Part shown: in pieces, positions 39,571-51,652 of the stretch | Layout of the letters: each line of letters starts with the position of its first letter | Numbering within the stretch: position 1 is the stretch's first letter | Assembly: GCF_000026945.1 (NCBI RefSeq) | Contig: NC_012860.1 | Coordinates: 2,294,001 to 2,358,000 of the forward strand | Source of the DNA: Candida dubliniensis CD36 | Taxonomy: Eukaryota > Ascomycota > Pichiomycetes > Serinales > Debaryomycetaceae | Direction: 5' to 3' | Length of the DNA stretch: 64,000 bases | Program-made: the position numbers and the translations under genes | The notes under the pieces: generated by a model | What the model saw: the letters and a program-made list of their open reading frames with translations, nothing else | Told to the model about the DNA's origin: nothing | The model's database searches: none

Positions 39571-42500
39571 CTTTGGCTTATATATTTAAATGAACCTGAA
39601 ATTGTGTTTTATAATTAGAATTGTTGCTAGTACTACCACAGTAGGCGGAGAAGGGAAGAGGGGCGCGGACACGGTGGGCGAGCGAGGTATAAACTTTGGT
39701 GTAAATCTGTGGTGGCAGTAAATCTGTGAGATCGGATGAGTGTTGAGGAGGTGTACACAATGACTAAAAGGTAAACAATAAATAAATTAAAAGGAAAAAA
39801 AGAAAGAAAATTTTTGATTGCTTTTGTGTAACTAAATTAATTAATAATTTAAATAAGAAATTTCTTGGTGTGAAAGTGTGAAATGTTCTTAATTTAGAAA
39901 AATTTTGTATGCGCAAGGGATGAAAACAAAACAAACGAAAAGCTAATACTCAAGTGTGCAACTGGATTGGTCTATTGATACTCTTTGGTTGTAGATTAAA
40001 GGATCTGTAATTCTTATCAAGGGTATGTTTGTTTTAAAGTTTGGGTATTGTTCGATAGAGTTGATTGTTCTTTCCTCGTACCTTCTTTCCCTATATTTGT
40101 CCTCGTGGTGTGGTGGTTGTGCTGACGTAATTGCCTAGTTGCGAAAATCCCTAAATGTGCAGAAAATATTGTTCTTCGTCTCTTTCCAATTAATTGGTGA
40201 TGATCTTCTCGATTATTAATACAAGAATGTGTGGTTAGTCGATGTTGAATGTTCTGAGGAGTAAAATGTGTTTATGGGTTCTCTTTGTGGCAATTATGTA
40301 AGTGTAGAAATTGAATGAACTGTGAACGAATGTCTACTTGCAAGGAACGTGTTATCGCTTGATTAAACGGGGGATTTTTATGAACAAGTCGACGCTAATT
40401 AAAACGTGGGACAATCGAACACGAATATGAGAAATACAAGTTAACACCTTGTTATATATGGTAGATCTTGTGTGTCTATATCTTCACTGGTGGAAAGTAG
40501 AGTGATTTAAGAAATCGACTTTTATTTGCAAACTTTACAAGAAGAAAGTTGTTTTGAGAAGATATTCAACTTAATATATATAAATGTAGAAATAGAGCAA
40601 GGGCTGAATATTTATGTAAAGTGATCACACACTCAATGTTGGCTTTAATGGTATCAGTCAACCGAGTAACAAAGTGATGGCAAAATTGTACAACCGATGA
40701 GACATGTTTTGGCTTTTGTATAGGAATCAAGTGAAAAAGAAATTAAAAAAAAAAAAAATGGCAGTATAACCAACTGGATCACTGTGAAACCTCCTTGAAA
40801 AGTCATAAACAAACATACACAAAATACTTTATCGAAGTTAATCTCTATTGATTTGTAAATGATACACGAACAGGAAATGAAATTTTCAAATAATTCTGTT
40901 TAAATATGAAATAAGCAATTTATTATTATTGCTCAAAACCAAACACGTAGTGTAACCACTATAGAATAGAGACATTCTACTTCACTAGCATTGATAGAAA
41001 CAAATAATTCTTAAGAAAAAATGAACGTTGCTATTTCAGGGATGGAAGAAGGGATACTGGTTTTTTTTTGTTTGCTTATCTCATACCAAACCTAATGTAG
41101 AGTAAATCTGTAATGCATGATACAGCTATTGACGGAATGATCAACATTAGAAGCAGTCTTAATACAATTCAAAGAATAATTACCAATAGTAGTAAAAGAA
41201 TAACATCCATATATATATATATAAATAGAAGTTGAAAAGATTTACAAAATAAAGAAGTTTAAAAAAAAAATGAACTGTGTACGATGTATCCAAGTGATGA
41301 ATAACACATAGAACCTGGAATACTTTGCGAAAGGGGGAGAGTTAAATGGCTTAAAAGTAAGGATTCTTTCCCATGCAAAGTTTTTTAGACTAAAAAAATA
41401 ATAAACAGGTTTTTCCTCCTTAACTATCGAGAGCAATTTTAGGATATTGTTTAATAAATCGAAAGCTTTTTATATAACCGACCATACATGAAACCTTGTC
41501 TTCGAAAGGAAGAAGTTTAAAACCACAATCCAAGAGGGCTTCGACTAAGATAGCTGTTATTGTTAAGTTTCTAATTATTACTCGAAAAAATATCGTAGAA
41601 ATAAAACTCTGCAAACGCAAATAATAAACAGAACAGGTTGTTATTGTTGATTGTTGTAGGTATCTCTCATATTTTCTATTGATGTCAATACTTAATCTCC
41701 GGGTCCACTAATTCACCCAAATGAAATTCTAAAATAAACGCACAAAAATAACTAAAAAAGAATTAGATTATTGTGGTTATAAGGAAAATGACAGTAAATC
41801 TAACAAGAGAATTTTTGAAAAGTTTTCAGTGCATCTCCACCAATCAAATAAATTGCAGGCAATGATTTCTTCTATCGTCGTCGTTCTTAAAGAGACGAGA
41901 AGTACACAATAAAGTTAGGGTTTCTGTATTATTCACCATTTTCCACCTCTTCATTTGCTTCCTTTTCTTGAAGCGGGTCAAACTTCTGGTGGTATTTCGT
42001 TTAGAAAGTTTTATTTCATAGTGGTTAAAGAATTGGTACAGTTTTTCCGAAATGTATTTCCGCATCTTTTGTTGGTTTTTCCGATGCCAATTATTTCTAT
42101 AATAGCTGCAAAAACAAACTGAAATTTTTTGAAGCTTTATATTGTAGTGAAATGCATTTGAAAATATTTCCCAGTCAATGTGTTTGCAATTCAGAGAAAA
42201 TGAACAACATCATATGGCTCTAGATTATATTCAGATTGAATATGAATGTATGTTAAGTCTCTCCTTTTTTTTTTGGCTAGTACTTTAAGCTAAAATAACA
42301 AAAAAAAAAATTCAAACAACAATTTAGACCATTCAAACTGTCATTTGAGTTTATAATAAGACTTATGTACAAGAATTTCATCAAAATCTTAGTTGAACAT
42401 CAATTAGATTATGCTTCCTCCAAGTCCCCGAACCACATGCAATACTCTTGACAAGCTGCAAAATACTATATATAAGTAATATCACTTATCTTTCATTATT

Positions 42501-42718
42501 TACACTCCTCTACAGATCTCTAACTATATATAGAATTAGAAAGAAAAATTAAAAATTAAAAATTAAAAATTAAAATCGAGATAGAAAGGAGTGATATCTG
42601 TAAAAACCAAGACAACAAAAACACTAAATCATAATCATATCAACAACAGTAAACTAGTTACCACCTCCTCCTCTTCATATCTAAAGAAACACGAACCAAA
42701 AAAAATAAAATCCTTGCT
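39571..42718. other. 3.1 kb intergenic region
   Basis: Upstream region of the Ser-rich gene (left) and 3' flank of the YTP1-like gene (right); both are read leftward. No ORF is supportable. Simple features are an AT dinucleotide run near 41210-41222 and four copies of a seven-base AAAAATT unit at about 42544-42575. Such a long leader is usual for highly regulated Candida surface-protein genes. Confidence 0.55.
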
Positions 42719-44521
42719 TCATACCATATCTTGCTGCTTAATATATTTATTCTTTAACCAATCCTTGAAAGCAAATAATAACATTTGCCATCCCATTAAT
42801 AAAGTAGTAAACCCTAAACTGAGATTCAAAGTAAACATACTTGTCAACCCATAATATTCAAATGACAAAATCACGGGGTCAGTCAGTTCCATAAAAATCA
42901 ACCCACCACATAACAAACTAAAGCTGACAACTAATTCTGTAAATGGTCTACTTGGTCTCAGCAAATCTTTTGGTACTTTCGCATTCAACATTAACATCAA
43001 ATAGGTAATAAATCTGAATGCACACCCTAAAACAAACATATTACCCCATTGAACATGAACTTCAGTAGATAACGCAGATGCTTGTTGATGCTTTGACATC
43101 AATATACCCGTCCAGTATATAGTCACAATTGGGAAGGGGTTAGGACTAAAACCAGGACTGGCTTTAATAATGGTATTGTTGACATCAGTTTGTGTTGCCA
43201 GTTGGTTTTGTTCTTCATTTTGGTATTGGTATTTCTCCATGTCAGCCACTGCTTGTTCATAACGCCAATCTTGCAATTTCAATTCGGTGATAACACCACA
43301 TAATCCACATCCAATGAAAATAAATGCAATTGAAACATGCTGCAAATCTTTTGGTGACCATTCGCCTCCAGCATTGGCTAAATGTTCCAAAAAAATATTC
43401 GTTGAGCCATAAAATAAAATCAAGGAGCTTTCAATCATTTCCATTGTCCATAATCCCTTATTTTGCAATGAAAACCAAAAGCTTTGCTTTTTAGTTCTAT
43501 CAATGAACTTATGATTCCATGCCCAACCTTTATTGGTGAACCCGCCACAATATCTTGATAATGTCAATAATCCGTACGCAAAGAATACTCCACCTTTAAT
43601 GAAATGTGCCAACAAGTTGAAAACAGTATTACCTTGACCATAACAACAGAATGTTGCAACACCAGTAGGAACCAAAATCATAAAATAGAAAAAGTGACCC
43701 CAATTGAGTAAGTTGAACCCAATTTTGGAAAGCTTGTGGAATTTTGTTTGAGAAACCCAAGTTCTAAATTTCATAACTTTATCAAAAAACTTTGACATCT
43801 TGGAAGATGATGGTGGCTTTTCTGAGGGAATCACATCGTCACCCGATTGAGGACTCATCATTGATTGTAATGATTCTTCATCAGAAGAAGCTCTCATATG
43901 TTCATGATTCAATTGAAAATATTTATTACCATCTGATTCTCCTGGTTCAATGTTTTTGATAAAGGCGAAAATCAATTGCAAAATCGTTGTAACAAATAAA
44001 ATAATTATCATACTATTATAGGCATTGCCTGGATATAGATCAGGGATAGAATTGATAAAAATTGAATAGTTCAACAACGAAAAAACAATACAACTTGAAT
44101 GTATTAACAACATTGTCATATAGCTTTTAGCCATATTTAAATTGTTGAATATCAAACTTATTGGATAAAATACAAACACGGAAAACAATCCAACAACAAT
44201 GTGTAAATATAAAGCAGGACGATGGGCGCTTTCAACAGTAAAATATGTCGTAGTGTTGTAATTTTCCCAAAACAATCTTTCTTGGGGTAACAATTTGGTC
44301 TGCAAAATAGGAACTCCATGCATATGTTTCATTACGTGAGGAATTGGCACTAATGATTCGGTCGAATTGATACTATCTACACCAGTAGTCGACAATTTTT
44401 CCAGTGAATCAAAATCGTCATCATCATCGTGGTGATTACCTTGCATCATATGAGAATCCATATTCATATCAGCTACGGATAATCCTGCAAATAGTACTAG
44501 TAGTAAGGCAATTGGTTTCAT
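42719..44521 (-). CDS. Ytp1-like polytopic membrane protein
   Basis: A 600-residue protein matching the fungal Ytp1/DUF2427 family, of unknown function. It has a signal peptide (MKPIALLLVLFAGLSVADM) and a short lumenal His/Asp-rich stretch (NHHDDDDDFD, a possible metal-binding patch). The DUF2427-type segment HRPALYLHIVVGLFSVFVFYPISLIF follows, and then about ten membrane helices. A hydrophilic loop near residues 190-245 carries Ser/acidic phosphosite-like sequence. Helices with embedded His (LNWGHFFYFMILVP, ASALSTEVHVQWGN) recall cytochrome b561-like proteins, which is how Ytp1 is usually described. The product probably resides in the plasma or secretory membrane. The start is an ATG (CAT 44519-44521). 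Confidence 0.82.
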   Translation of the reverse strand: MKPIALLLVLFAGLSVADMNMDSHMMQGNHHDDDDDFDSLEKLSTTGVDSINSTESLVPIPHVMKHMHGVPILQTKLLPQERLFWENYNTTTYFTVESAHRPALYLHIVVGLFSVFVFYPISLIFNNLNMAKSYMTMLLIHSSCIVFSLLNYSIFINSIPDLYPGNAYNSMIIILFVTTILQLIFAFIKNIEPGESDGNKYFQLNHEHMRASSDEESLQSMMSPQSGDDVIPSEKPPSSSKMSKFFDKVMKFRTWVSQTKFHKLSKIGFNLLNWGHFFYFMILVPTGVATFCCYGQGNTVFNLLAHFIKGGVFFAYGLLTLSRYCGGFTNKGWAWNHKFIDRTKKQSFWFSLQNKGLWTMEMIESSLILFYGSTNIFLEHLANAGGEWSPKDLQHVSIAFIFIGCGLCGVITELKLQDWRYEQAVADMEKYQYQNEEQNQLATQTDVNNTIIKASPGFSPNPFPIVTIYWTGILMSKHQQASALSTEVHVQWGNMFVLGCAFRFITYLMLMLNAKVPKDLLRPSRPFTELVVSFSLLCGGLIFMELTDPVILSFEYYGLTSMFTLNLSLGFTTLLMGWQMLLFAFKDWLKNKYIKQQDMV

Positions 44522-46571
44522 GGTTGATACGTTACTTGGTTAAGTGTATATATGTATATTTCGGGTATACCGGTTTAATAAAGTACAGGGTTTTCTATGT
44601 CAATCAATTTGTTAGGTGTATAGATGGATAGAAGGGTGGCTAAATCTTTCACCAATTGATATAGATGATTGATTAATGTTCAAGTGAATCAAGAAGAACC
44701 AAATTGAGAGAAATAAATGAAGGCAAAAAAAAAAAAAAATCAGGTGTTGCCAGAATGATTGGAATATATATACATTTGTATAACAATTAACCTATTGTGT
44801 CAAAAAAAAAAAAATCATACTAATGAAATAATAATTCGCGGGATGACTAAGAACAGAATTATTTCCGTGATGCTCACACCTAAATATACTAAGAAAAAAA
44901 TAAAATAAGATAACATTTAGATTGCGCATATTTGAAAACGGAAAAAAAAATAACAACCGGCCACATAGAAAAAACTCTCTTACTTCCGATGGCAACACTT
45001 GCACACATACATTAACAATGACAACTGACTCATATCCATTAATAGAAAAAGTCGAATGATTTTTATTTAAAAGTTTTGCTTAAGGAGAAGTAAGACTAGA
45101 TTGAGGGATCCCTTTTACCCCCCTGAGCGAATAAATTGTGTATTAGTACTTAGTTAGTCATATTCAGTCAAAGGTTTCGGTAATCTATTCCGGATAAGTA
45201 GCTGTTGTCAATTGCAGAAACTATAAGACTAAAATACATACATCATCAACTGGGCATTCCCTTCAAACCAAGCATAGAAAAATAGCCAACTAAATGAAAA
45301 GTTGAAATCAATTATTGTTCAGGTTTAACCTTTTTAGGCAATTCAATTGATTCGGATGTAGTGGAACAGGGGGGAAATGAAATGTTTACTAAAGGTGATG
45401 AAGACAACCACTACGATTTGAGTTGCGCTCAGTAAACCACTTGATCGGCACAGGTTTCTCAATAATGAGAGTGGGAGTTTTTATACAGCAAATAGAATAA
45501 GCAATATTAGTAATAACGCAACCTTTATCCTATGATTAGTAATGGCATTGTGTGGGAACCATAAATTTTCTAATCGGTTGAAAATCCTATTGTTATTTCT
45601 TTGCAGTTGTAAATAAATTGAATAATTGGGTTGTGAAATCAAAGTTAAATAGATTTTAAAGGTCACAATTGACCTTGTATTTCCAATTCTATACATTACT
45701 TTTAACTAGTCGGTAGTTGATGTGGTAGTTGTATAAATAGACAAGCTCGTTACATTTTAATACCGTTTTAGATGATCTTTTTTTTACTCCACAAAAGACA
45801 AACTTGGTAAAATGATTACAGTAGCGTAACTAAAAAAAACACTCATCGGTAGTCTCGGAAAGAAGTAGTTACGCTGGCTATTTCGATTTGCGTTTCTTGA
45901 TTCCGGTTTAAATATCCGACCTTCGTCTTTACTGAATCAATTATTGACAACCAATTACCATTTTGCTATCTTATTTGGATCAACTTGTTGCTAATGGAAT
46001 TGTAAACTATTTCTGTGAGCCGCAAGCAATTTGATAATCAATAGTCTAGGTGGTTCTTTGATTCACCCTCCACTTAATTGTCTTCCATATCCGGAATATC
46101 TGAATACATCTTATATCTTTCACATGGAAGAACCGAGATATAACAATTACCTAACAACTCCAGCCCTATTTTAGTTTATGTGGCCATTATTTTGTGGCAA
46201 TTCCGATTCTTACATTACAGTGACTAATTGCCAACTATCAGACTAATACACAAACAATATCCCTCACAACATCCGGCCGTACTGTTATCGCAAACAACTA
46301 GAGCAAATACAAGCCATTAGCGTTGCCCTAACAACACAGACTTGGTTAATACATGACCACATACATAAATGATAAGATCTACATGTTTTGTTAATAAATT
46401 CTTCTCTATTGTCTGCTTTAGTCTCTAATTTGTATATATATATGTAAAATAATAACTATGTATAGTTGTTTGTCCCAATACTCTCTATATTTAACAATTT
46501 TTTTTTTTTTTTAATAATAAAGGTTTGACACTAGTAACAGCTTTAACTCCCACCTTCTTTCACACCACTCC
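44522..46571. other. 2 kb intergenic region
   Basis: YTP1-like promoter (left) and CBK1 3' flank (right, with a T-rich run at about 46500-46513 just past the CBK1 stop). No gene is seen. Confidence 0.55.
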
Positions 46572-48770
46572 CTATAACGCATTCTTTCTTGTCAAATAAT
46601 CAAATCTGGAATAAGTGTATCCAATAAATGGTAAATCTTCCTTTGGATTCTTTCTACCACCTCCATTCTTAGCATCCAATTCACGCTGTTCCATGGCTTT
46701 ACTCATAGCTGGATTATCCGGAACACTGGCCAAATCGTCAGTGGGGAAATGTCTGGTATCAGTCATCGAACTCAATCGAGGTACAAATGGTGCTTGTACA
46801 CCCCTTATACTATCCCAATCGACACCTCTGAAAAATGGATGTTGTTTGATTTCTTCAGCACCACCATATCTACCGATTCTATTCTCGGCAGATGTTAAAA
46901 ACCTTTTGATTAAATCCTCAGCTTCTGGTGATAAATGAACATCTTCAGGGATCTGGAAATGCTCTTGCCAATTCAAGATTTTTCTATAAGTATCATGAGG
47001 ATTTTCTGAACAAAATGGTGGCCAACCAATCAAACATTCGAACATAATGGCTCCCAACGACCACCAATCACATTCTTGTCCATAACCTTGGTGAATGAAA
47101 ATTTCGGGGGCAATATAATCAGGAGTACCCACAGTAGAATATGCCATCAATCTACGCGATTTTCTCCATGTTTGCATGGTTTGTCTATTGGACATTGTCA
47201 AATGAATAGCATCCACCATCACTGAGTTTCTTCCACTTGTCAATTGGTTAGGTTGCAAATGAGTATTTGAAGGTTCCTTCTCTAACAATTTATTATAGTA
47301 ATTTGAATCATGAGTTTTATGGAATCCAGTAGATAATCCAAAATCACTCAATTTGACATGTCCACGATTATCGATCAAGATGTTATCTGGCTTGATATCA
47401 CGATGAATGAATCCTAATTTATGAATGGCCTCAATGGCTAAAACGCACTCAGCTATATAGAATCTGGTGATATCTTCAGTAAACACTTCCCAACGTATTA
47501 ACATGGTCATTAAATCACCACCTGGTAAAAATTCCATAATCAAATACAAATATTGCGAATCTTGAAAAGAATAGTATAATGCAACAATCCAAGGGGAATC
47601 GCTTCCTGCCAAAACATCTCTTTCTGCCTTAACATGCGCCAATTGATCCTTGTTAAACATTTCTGATTTTAATAATGTTTTCATAGCATATATTTTCCCA
47701 GTGTCTTTCTTTTGCACTAATCTAACTTCACCAAAAGCACCTTTACCAATGACTTTGACAGTATGAAAATCTTCCAAAGCTAGTTTTGTTCTTTTCAAAC
47801 GTAAAAATTGTGACTCTTTCTTCCCTAGATTTTGTAATTGACGATTTTTACGTTCCTCCGAGGATCCAATATCTTCATTGGCAATTTTATTTTCTAACTC
47901 TAATCGTCTTTGGTTTCTTTCGATGGCATGACTCACTGACAGAGTGTAATAATTCTCTAAAGTTAATTTAATTGAAGCTGCTTTATCTTGAGTAGTCTTT
48001 GATAACAAATTTGGCTTTCTTTCAAAATAAACATATTTGTTATTTGATCCAGGCATTTCTGAATTTGCTGTCTCAGTCGACACCAGTTGGTTTGCAACTG
48101 CCCGACTCTGCTGTTGTTCTGGCTGTTGAGCTTGAGCTTGTTGGAATATTTGTTGTTGTTGTTGTTGTTGTTGTTGTGGTGGTGGTGGTGGTTGATGCTG
48201 CTGTGATTGAAATTGTGGTTGTTGTTGAACTGGAGGTGGTGTATCACTAGTCAATGCGGTTGGTAAGTTATTCACAGAATGGTTCGACAACAACGAGTTC
48301 TGTCCACTACTTATTTCAGAAAGATTAGTACTACTACCATTTCCCAACTGAGTAAAAGTCGATGCTGGTGGTTGAAAATTCATAGAATCCATCGATGTAA
48401 ATCGTTCAGTGTCATTGCTGCCAACATTGAGATGATTATCAAAATTTTCCAGTTGAGCAAATCGTGGCGATGGCATAAATGCCGACATTTGCGGTTGCTG
48501 TCTAATAGGTGATCCATGGTCTAATTGAACTGGTGGCTGATTAATAAAATCCGATGTATCTTCATCCATGTAACTATCATCATGCTGCAATCCTTGTTGC
48601 GATTGTGCTTGGTTTTGTTGTTGATATGCTGCTTGTTGCTGCTGCTGTAGGTGATATCCTTGTTGCTGCTGTTGTTGTAACTGTTGCTGTTGTTGTAACT
48701 GCTGTTGTTGTTGCAAATGTTGCAAATAAAGCTGCTGCTTCTGCTCGTCTGTAAGTTGATCGAAATTCAT
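46572..48770 (-). CDS. CBK1: NDR/LATS-family kinase Cbk1
   Basis: Kinase of the RAM network, which with its activator Mob2 controls cell separation, polarity, wall integrity and hyphal growth. The 732-residue product starts with polyQ blocks (about 18-60 and 190-215). It continues with the Mob-binding N-terminal regulatory region (about 255-325, [17 protein letters not shown]) and an AGC kinase domain (about 335-670). Catalytic Asp458 lies in HRDIKPDN. The insert between DFG and the activation loop, expected of NDR kinases, is present, with Ser545 in [13 protein letters not shown]. The C-terminal hydrophobic motif FIGYTYSRF has the regulatory Thr719. The start is an ATG (CAT 48768-48770). Confidence 0.96.
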   Translation of the reverse strand: MNFDQLTDEQKQQLYLQHLQQQQQLQQQQQLQQQQQQGYHLQQQQQAAYQQQNQAQSQQGLQHDDSYMDEDTSDFINQPPVQLDHGSPIRQQPQMSAFMPSPRFAQLENFDNHLNVGSNDTERFTSMDSMNFQPPASTFTQLGNGSSTNLSEISSGQNSLLSNHSVNNLPTALTSDTPPPVQQQPQFQSQQHQPPPPPQQQQQQQQQIFQQAQAQQPEQQQSRAVANQLVSTETANSEMPGSNNKYVYFERKPNLLSKTTQDKAASIKLTLENYYTLSVSHAIERNQRRLELENKIANEDIGSSEERKNRQLQNLGKKESQFLRLKRTKLALEDFHTVKVIGKGAFGEVRLVQKKDTGKIYAMKTLLKSEMFNKDQLAHVKAERDVLAGSDSPWIVALYYSFQDSQYLYLIMEFLPGGDLMTMLIRWEVFTEDITRFYIAECVLAIEAIHKLGFIHRDIKPDNILIDNRGHVKLSDFGLSTGFHKTHDSNYYNKLLEKEPSNTHLQPNQLTSGRNSVMVDAIHLTMSNRQTMQTWRKSRRLMAYSTVGTPDYIAPEIFIHQGYGQECDWWSLGAIMFECLIGWPPFCSENPHDTYRKILNWQEHFQIPEDVHLSPEAEDLIKRFLTSAENRIGRYGGAEEIKQHPFFRGVDWDSIRGVQAPFVPRLSSMTDTRHFPTDDLASVPDNPAMSKAMEQRELDAKNGGGRKNPKEDLPFIGYTYSRFDYLTRKNAL

Positions 48771-49658
48771 AAGTAATCTAAAACTTTCTTTTGGAACCTC
48801 TTGACTTTATAAGTTATATCGATAAAACCAGTTGTTAAAAGCTGTTGGTATTTATTATTCTCAAGTTTTTATTATCTTCAAAACTAATAATATAACTTTC
48901 TGTATTCAGATGTCAGAGATTAATTTCTTTCCTTTCTAATTTATACAGAAGTCCAAACCTATGAATTGAAATGAAATAATAATGAATGACAAACGGGTAT
49001 GAACAATATATAATATCTTGGAAGAAAAAGAAAAACAAATAAATAAATAAATAAACAGAATGAATGAATGAATGAAATGAAATGCAGTGATTTATAACAG
49101 AGGTTTCAATAAATTAACCGATTTTTTTTTTTTTTTTGGATTTAGGATTTTGTCGTGTTGATTTGAGTGTTGAAAGGTTGTACTTTTTATTTTCGTTCGC
49201 TTTAAATTACGTGTATTTTTGTTGAATTTTTTTTTTCTTTTGTCCGTTTTGAGACATTGCCAGATTTACTAGTGTTAAATGGGGTTCCTTTTTTTTTTTG
49301 CCGATAGAGTGTCTTTTTTAACAGTTGATTGGTTTCATAAGTTTTATTACCGTTACGTCTTTACACTCTTTTCAAACTACATTAACCATTAGGCATATGT
49401 AGAAAGTAGGCCTCTATAATAAGACATTCCTTCAACAACTTCCAGCCCCATTCTCTACAGTTGAAGTAGGTATTTTGCCGTTTTCTTTATTGGTGATTTC
49501 ATTGAATTATACTACAAAAATAATTACATTCCTGATACTTCCTGAAATGAAAAGTACTTGGTGGCTTTCTTTTGAGTGTCTGCCTGGCAAGTCTTCAATA
49601 TTAATATAAAATATGTATTTTCACTGTAAAAGATATCAATTCATTAAAAATAACACTA
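48771..49658. other. CBK1 promoter and RPL42 3' flank
   Basis: 0.9 kb spacer with simple AAAT and GAAT tetranucleotide runs at about 49040-49080 and T runs near 49125, 49225 and 49290. No gene is seen. Confidence 0.5.
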
Positions 49659-50337
49659 TTAAAATTGTAAAGCTTGACCTTTTTGTTTTTTGTCACCACC
49701 CAATTCGAAATGTTTACATCTTTTCAATGGTAATTGAGCCTTGGTTTTACAGACAACACATTCCAATCTCAAAACAACTTTCTTGGTAGTCTTGGCTTTC
49801 TTGTGAAAAATTTGTTTGGTTTGACCACCATAACCGGATTGTTTTCTGTCATATCTTCTTTTACCTTGAGCAAACAAAGAAGCTTTACCAGCTTTGTATT
49901 GGGTAACTTTGTGTTGGGTGTGTTTACGACATTCTTTACCTTTACAGTAGGTCTTTCTAGTTTTTGGAACGTTAACTATAACAAAAAAAAGGGTTGTTAG
50001 TATTTATGATCCTGGAAAAAGACTATGCCAAATGTTGGCTATTACTTTCAACAATTTGATACTTCAATATCTCCCCCCAATTAACTTCTATCTTCAAAAA
50101 TGATGATTTGTATTCTTTATTGCCATCATGATGTTGGAAAGCTTTAAACGTATAATCTCTGTCCCTCCAAAAGTTTTATTATGTTTGGACAAATTCCACT
50201 TTTCATCTTATCCCTTGAAAAATCATTCTTGTCAAACATATGGCGTCACACTCTCTCAATAATACCATTAATCTCTTCTCATTGAAGTAATATCTTATAT
50301 CTTATTGTTGAATGTTGCTATGCTGAAACATACCCAT
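49659..50337 (-). CDS. RPL42: 60S ribosomal protein L42 (eL42), two exons
   Basis: Zinc-binding large-subunit ribosomal protein near the E site. It is split: exon 1 is the four bases ATGG at 50334-50337, and exon 2 is 49659-49975. Joined they encode 106 residues, the same as yeast L42. The protein starts [20 protein letters not shown]; Cys12 and Cys17 pair with the later CxxC (ECVVC). It ends [10 protein letters not shown]. Residue 56 is Gln ([12 protein letters not shown]) where cycloheximide-sensitive yeasts have Pro. The 4-base first exon with GTATGT is the usual RPL42 arrangement. A Tbf1-type palindrome lies upstream. Confidence 0.95.
49976..50333 (-). other. RPL42 intron
   Basis: A 358-base intron with a perfect 5' splice site GTATGT (50333-50328), branch point TACTAAC (50002-49996) and 3' end GTTATAG (49982-49976). 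Removing it joins ATGG to TTAACGTTCC and restores the conserved N-terminus. Confidence 0.95.
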
Positions 50338-50890
50338 CTTGTCTATGCTATCTTCGAAAGTTACTAGTGAACTAAGATATGTATGTAAATTTTTTTTTTC
50401 AAAGAAAAATCTCTTTTCTCACAATGAAGATTGATTTTGTTAGTGCGTGAGAATTACAATTGTGTATGTACACGCCCACACATGGATTTTCTCTCACATA
50501 ATTGAGAATTTTTTTTTTCCCCTCTCATTATTGTTGTTCACACTGACCAGTTATTTTTTCTGCTGTTTCTCATTCCACAATCTTCAATTAATTATATACA
50601 GGTATTAGGGCTAAAGCCCTAAGCCAAGAAATTTGCTATGTACAAAAGTCTCCTGTTTTTGTTCTCATTTTTGCATTGGTAGCTCCTTCCAAATTTGTAT
50701 GAATCAACCAGCTGCAAAATGCAAAGACACAAAGAAGGTCCAAAAAGAAAATACATCACTATTACATGAATAATATACATCAAATTAAATAATTACTATA
50801 CATAGAAACGAAAGAACAATAAAATGAATTCTGGCATAAACGTAATTGAAACTAAAAGGTGTGTTGTCTGTTTTCAATCATCACTTCATA
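50338..50890. other. RPL42 promoter and wall-protein 3' flank
   Basis: RPL42 promoter including the palindrome at 50605-50622 and T-rich runs at about 50391 and 50511. No other gene is seen. Confidence 0.5.
50605..50622. promoter_or_regulatory. Tbf1-type ribosomal-protein promoter palindrome
   Basis: TTAGGGCTAAAGCCCTAA: two 8-base arms in perfect inverted symmetry around AA, 268-285 bases upstream of the RPL42 ATG. It contains TTAGGG half-sites. In C. albicans ribosomal-protein genes are known to be driven by Tbf1 through such inverted TAGGGC elements rather than by Rap1. Confidence 0.8.
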
Positions 50891-51652
50891 TCAATTAAGA
50901 GTGACAGTTGTAGTGATGGTTGAAGTTAAAGTGGTTGTTTCTTCAGCATCATCAGTTTCAGTAGCATAGTAGTAATCATAATTGACGTAGCAAGTACCAT
51001 CAGAAGTGACAGTAGATATGTTTTCAATTATCCATGAATCGGTTGTTTGTGAACTGACCGAACCAGTAATTGTAGGGCCACTAGTTTCAGTAGTATCGTT
51101 AATAGCAGTTTCTGAAGCTTCGGCCAAAGTTGTAGTTTGTTTTGAAGATGATGATGACGACGATGCACTAGAAGTCGAAGTGGTTTCAGCTGGAACTGGG
51201 GTTGGGGTAGAGGTTTGTTGGGATGAAACTGGGATCTTGGCAACAGGAGTAGTAGTAGTAGCAGCAACAGAAGAAGAAGAAGTTGTTGTTTCCTGTTCCA
51301 CAGGATTTTCTGTAGGGGATGACTTAACTTCATTTTCGCTATTAGGGACAACATCAGCGGCAGAAACAGGTGTATTAGCAACTGTGGTATATGTGTGAGG
51401 GACTCCATAGACAGTGGAAGTGACCGTAGCAGTATATCTGGTAAATGTTTCGGTACTGGTATTAATTAAATAGTTTGTTGTTGTACCCGTTGCTTCACTG
51501 ATGGTATGAATATCAGTTTGGGTTTGTTGCACAGTTGTCTTCACTTTGACAACAACAACGTCACCACGTTTACCATTGGTGGGAGCACCTAAGACTTGAC
51601 AAAATAAGGAAAATGGTAACAAATAAGTAGGTATTAAGTTAGAAATCTTCAT
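50891..51652 (-). CDS. FGR41: Secreted Ser/Thr-rich cell-wall-type protein, FGR41-like
   Basis: A 253-residue secreted protein: signal peptide (1-22, ending CQVLGA), then PTNGKRGD, where Lys-Arg is a likely Kex2 cut. A Thr/Val-rich beta-strand-like stretch and a Ser/Thr-rich middle (about 110-200, O-mannosylation expected) follow. A short C-terminal block has [29 protein letters not shown]. The only mature cysteines are few, and the end TITTTVTLN lacks the hydrophobic tail needed for a GPI anchor. Sequence past the stop also encodes none. The symbol is from remembered position next to CBK1/RPL42, where C. albicans has FGR41, described as adhesin-like and affecting filamentation. Function is unproven. 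Confidence 0.7.
   Translation of the reverse strand: MKISNLIPTYLLPFSLFCQVLGAPTNGKRGDVVVVKVKTTVQQTQTDIHTISEATGTTTNYLINTSTETFTRYTATVTSTVYGVPHTYTTVANTPVSAADVVPNSENEVKSSPTENPVEQETTTSSSSVAATTTTPVAKIPVSSQQTSTPTPVPAETTSTSSASSSSSSSKQTTTLAEASETAINDTTETSGPTITGSVSSQTTDSWIIENISTVTSDGTCYVNYDYYYATETDDAEETTTLTSTITTTVTLN

Noticed and set aside
40023..40028. GTATGT splice-donor-like site upstream of the Ser-rich gene
   Set aside because: It is on the plus strand, opposite the gene, and no open exon leads into it.
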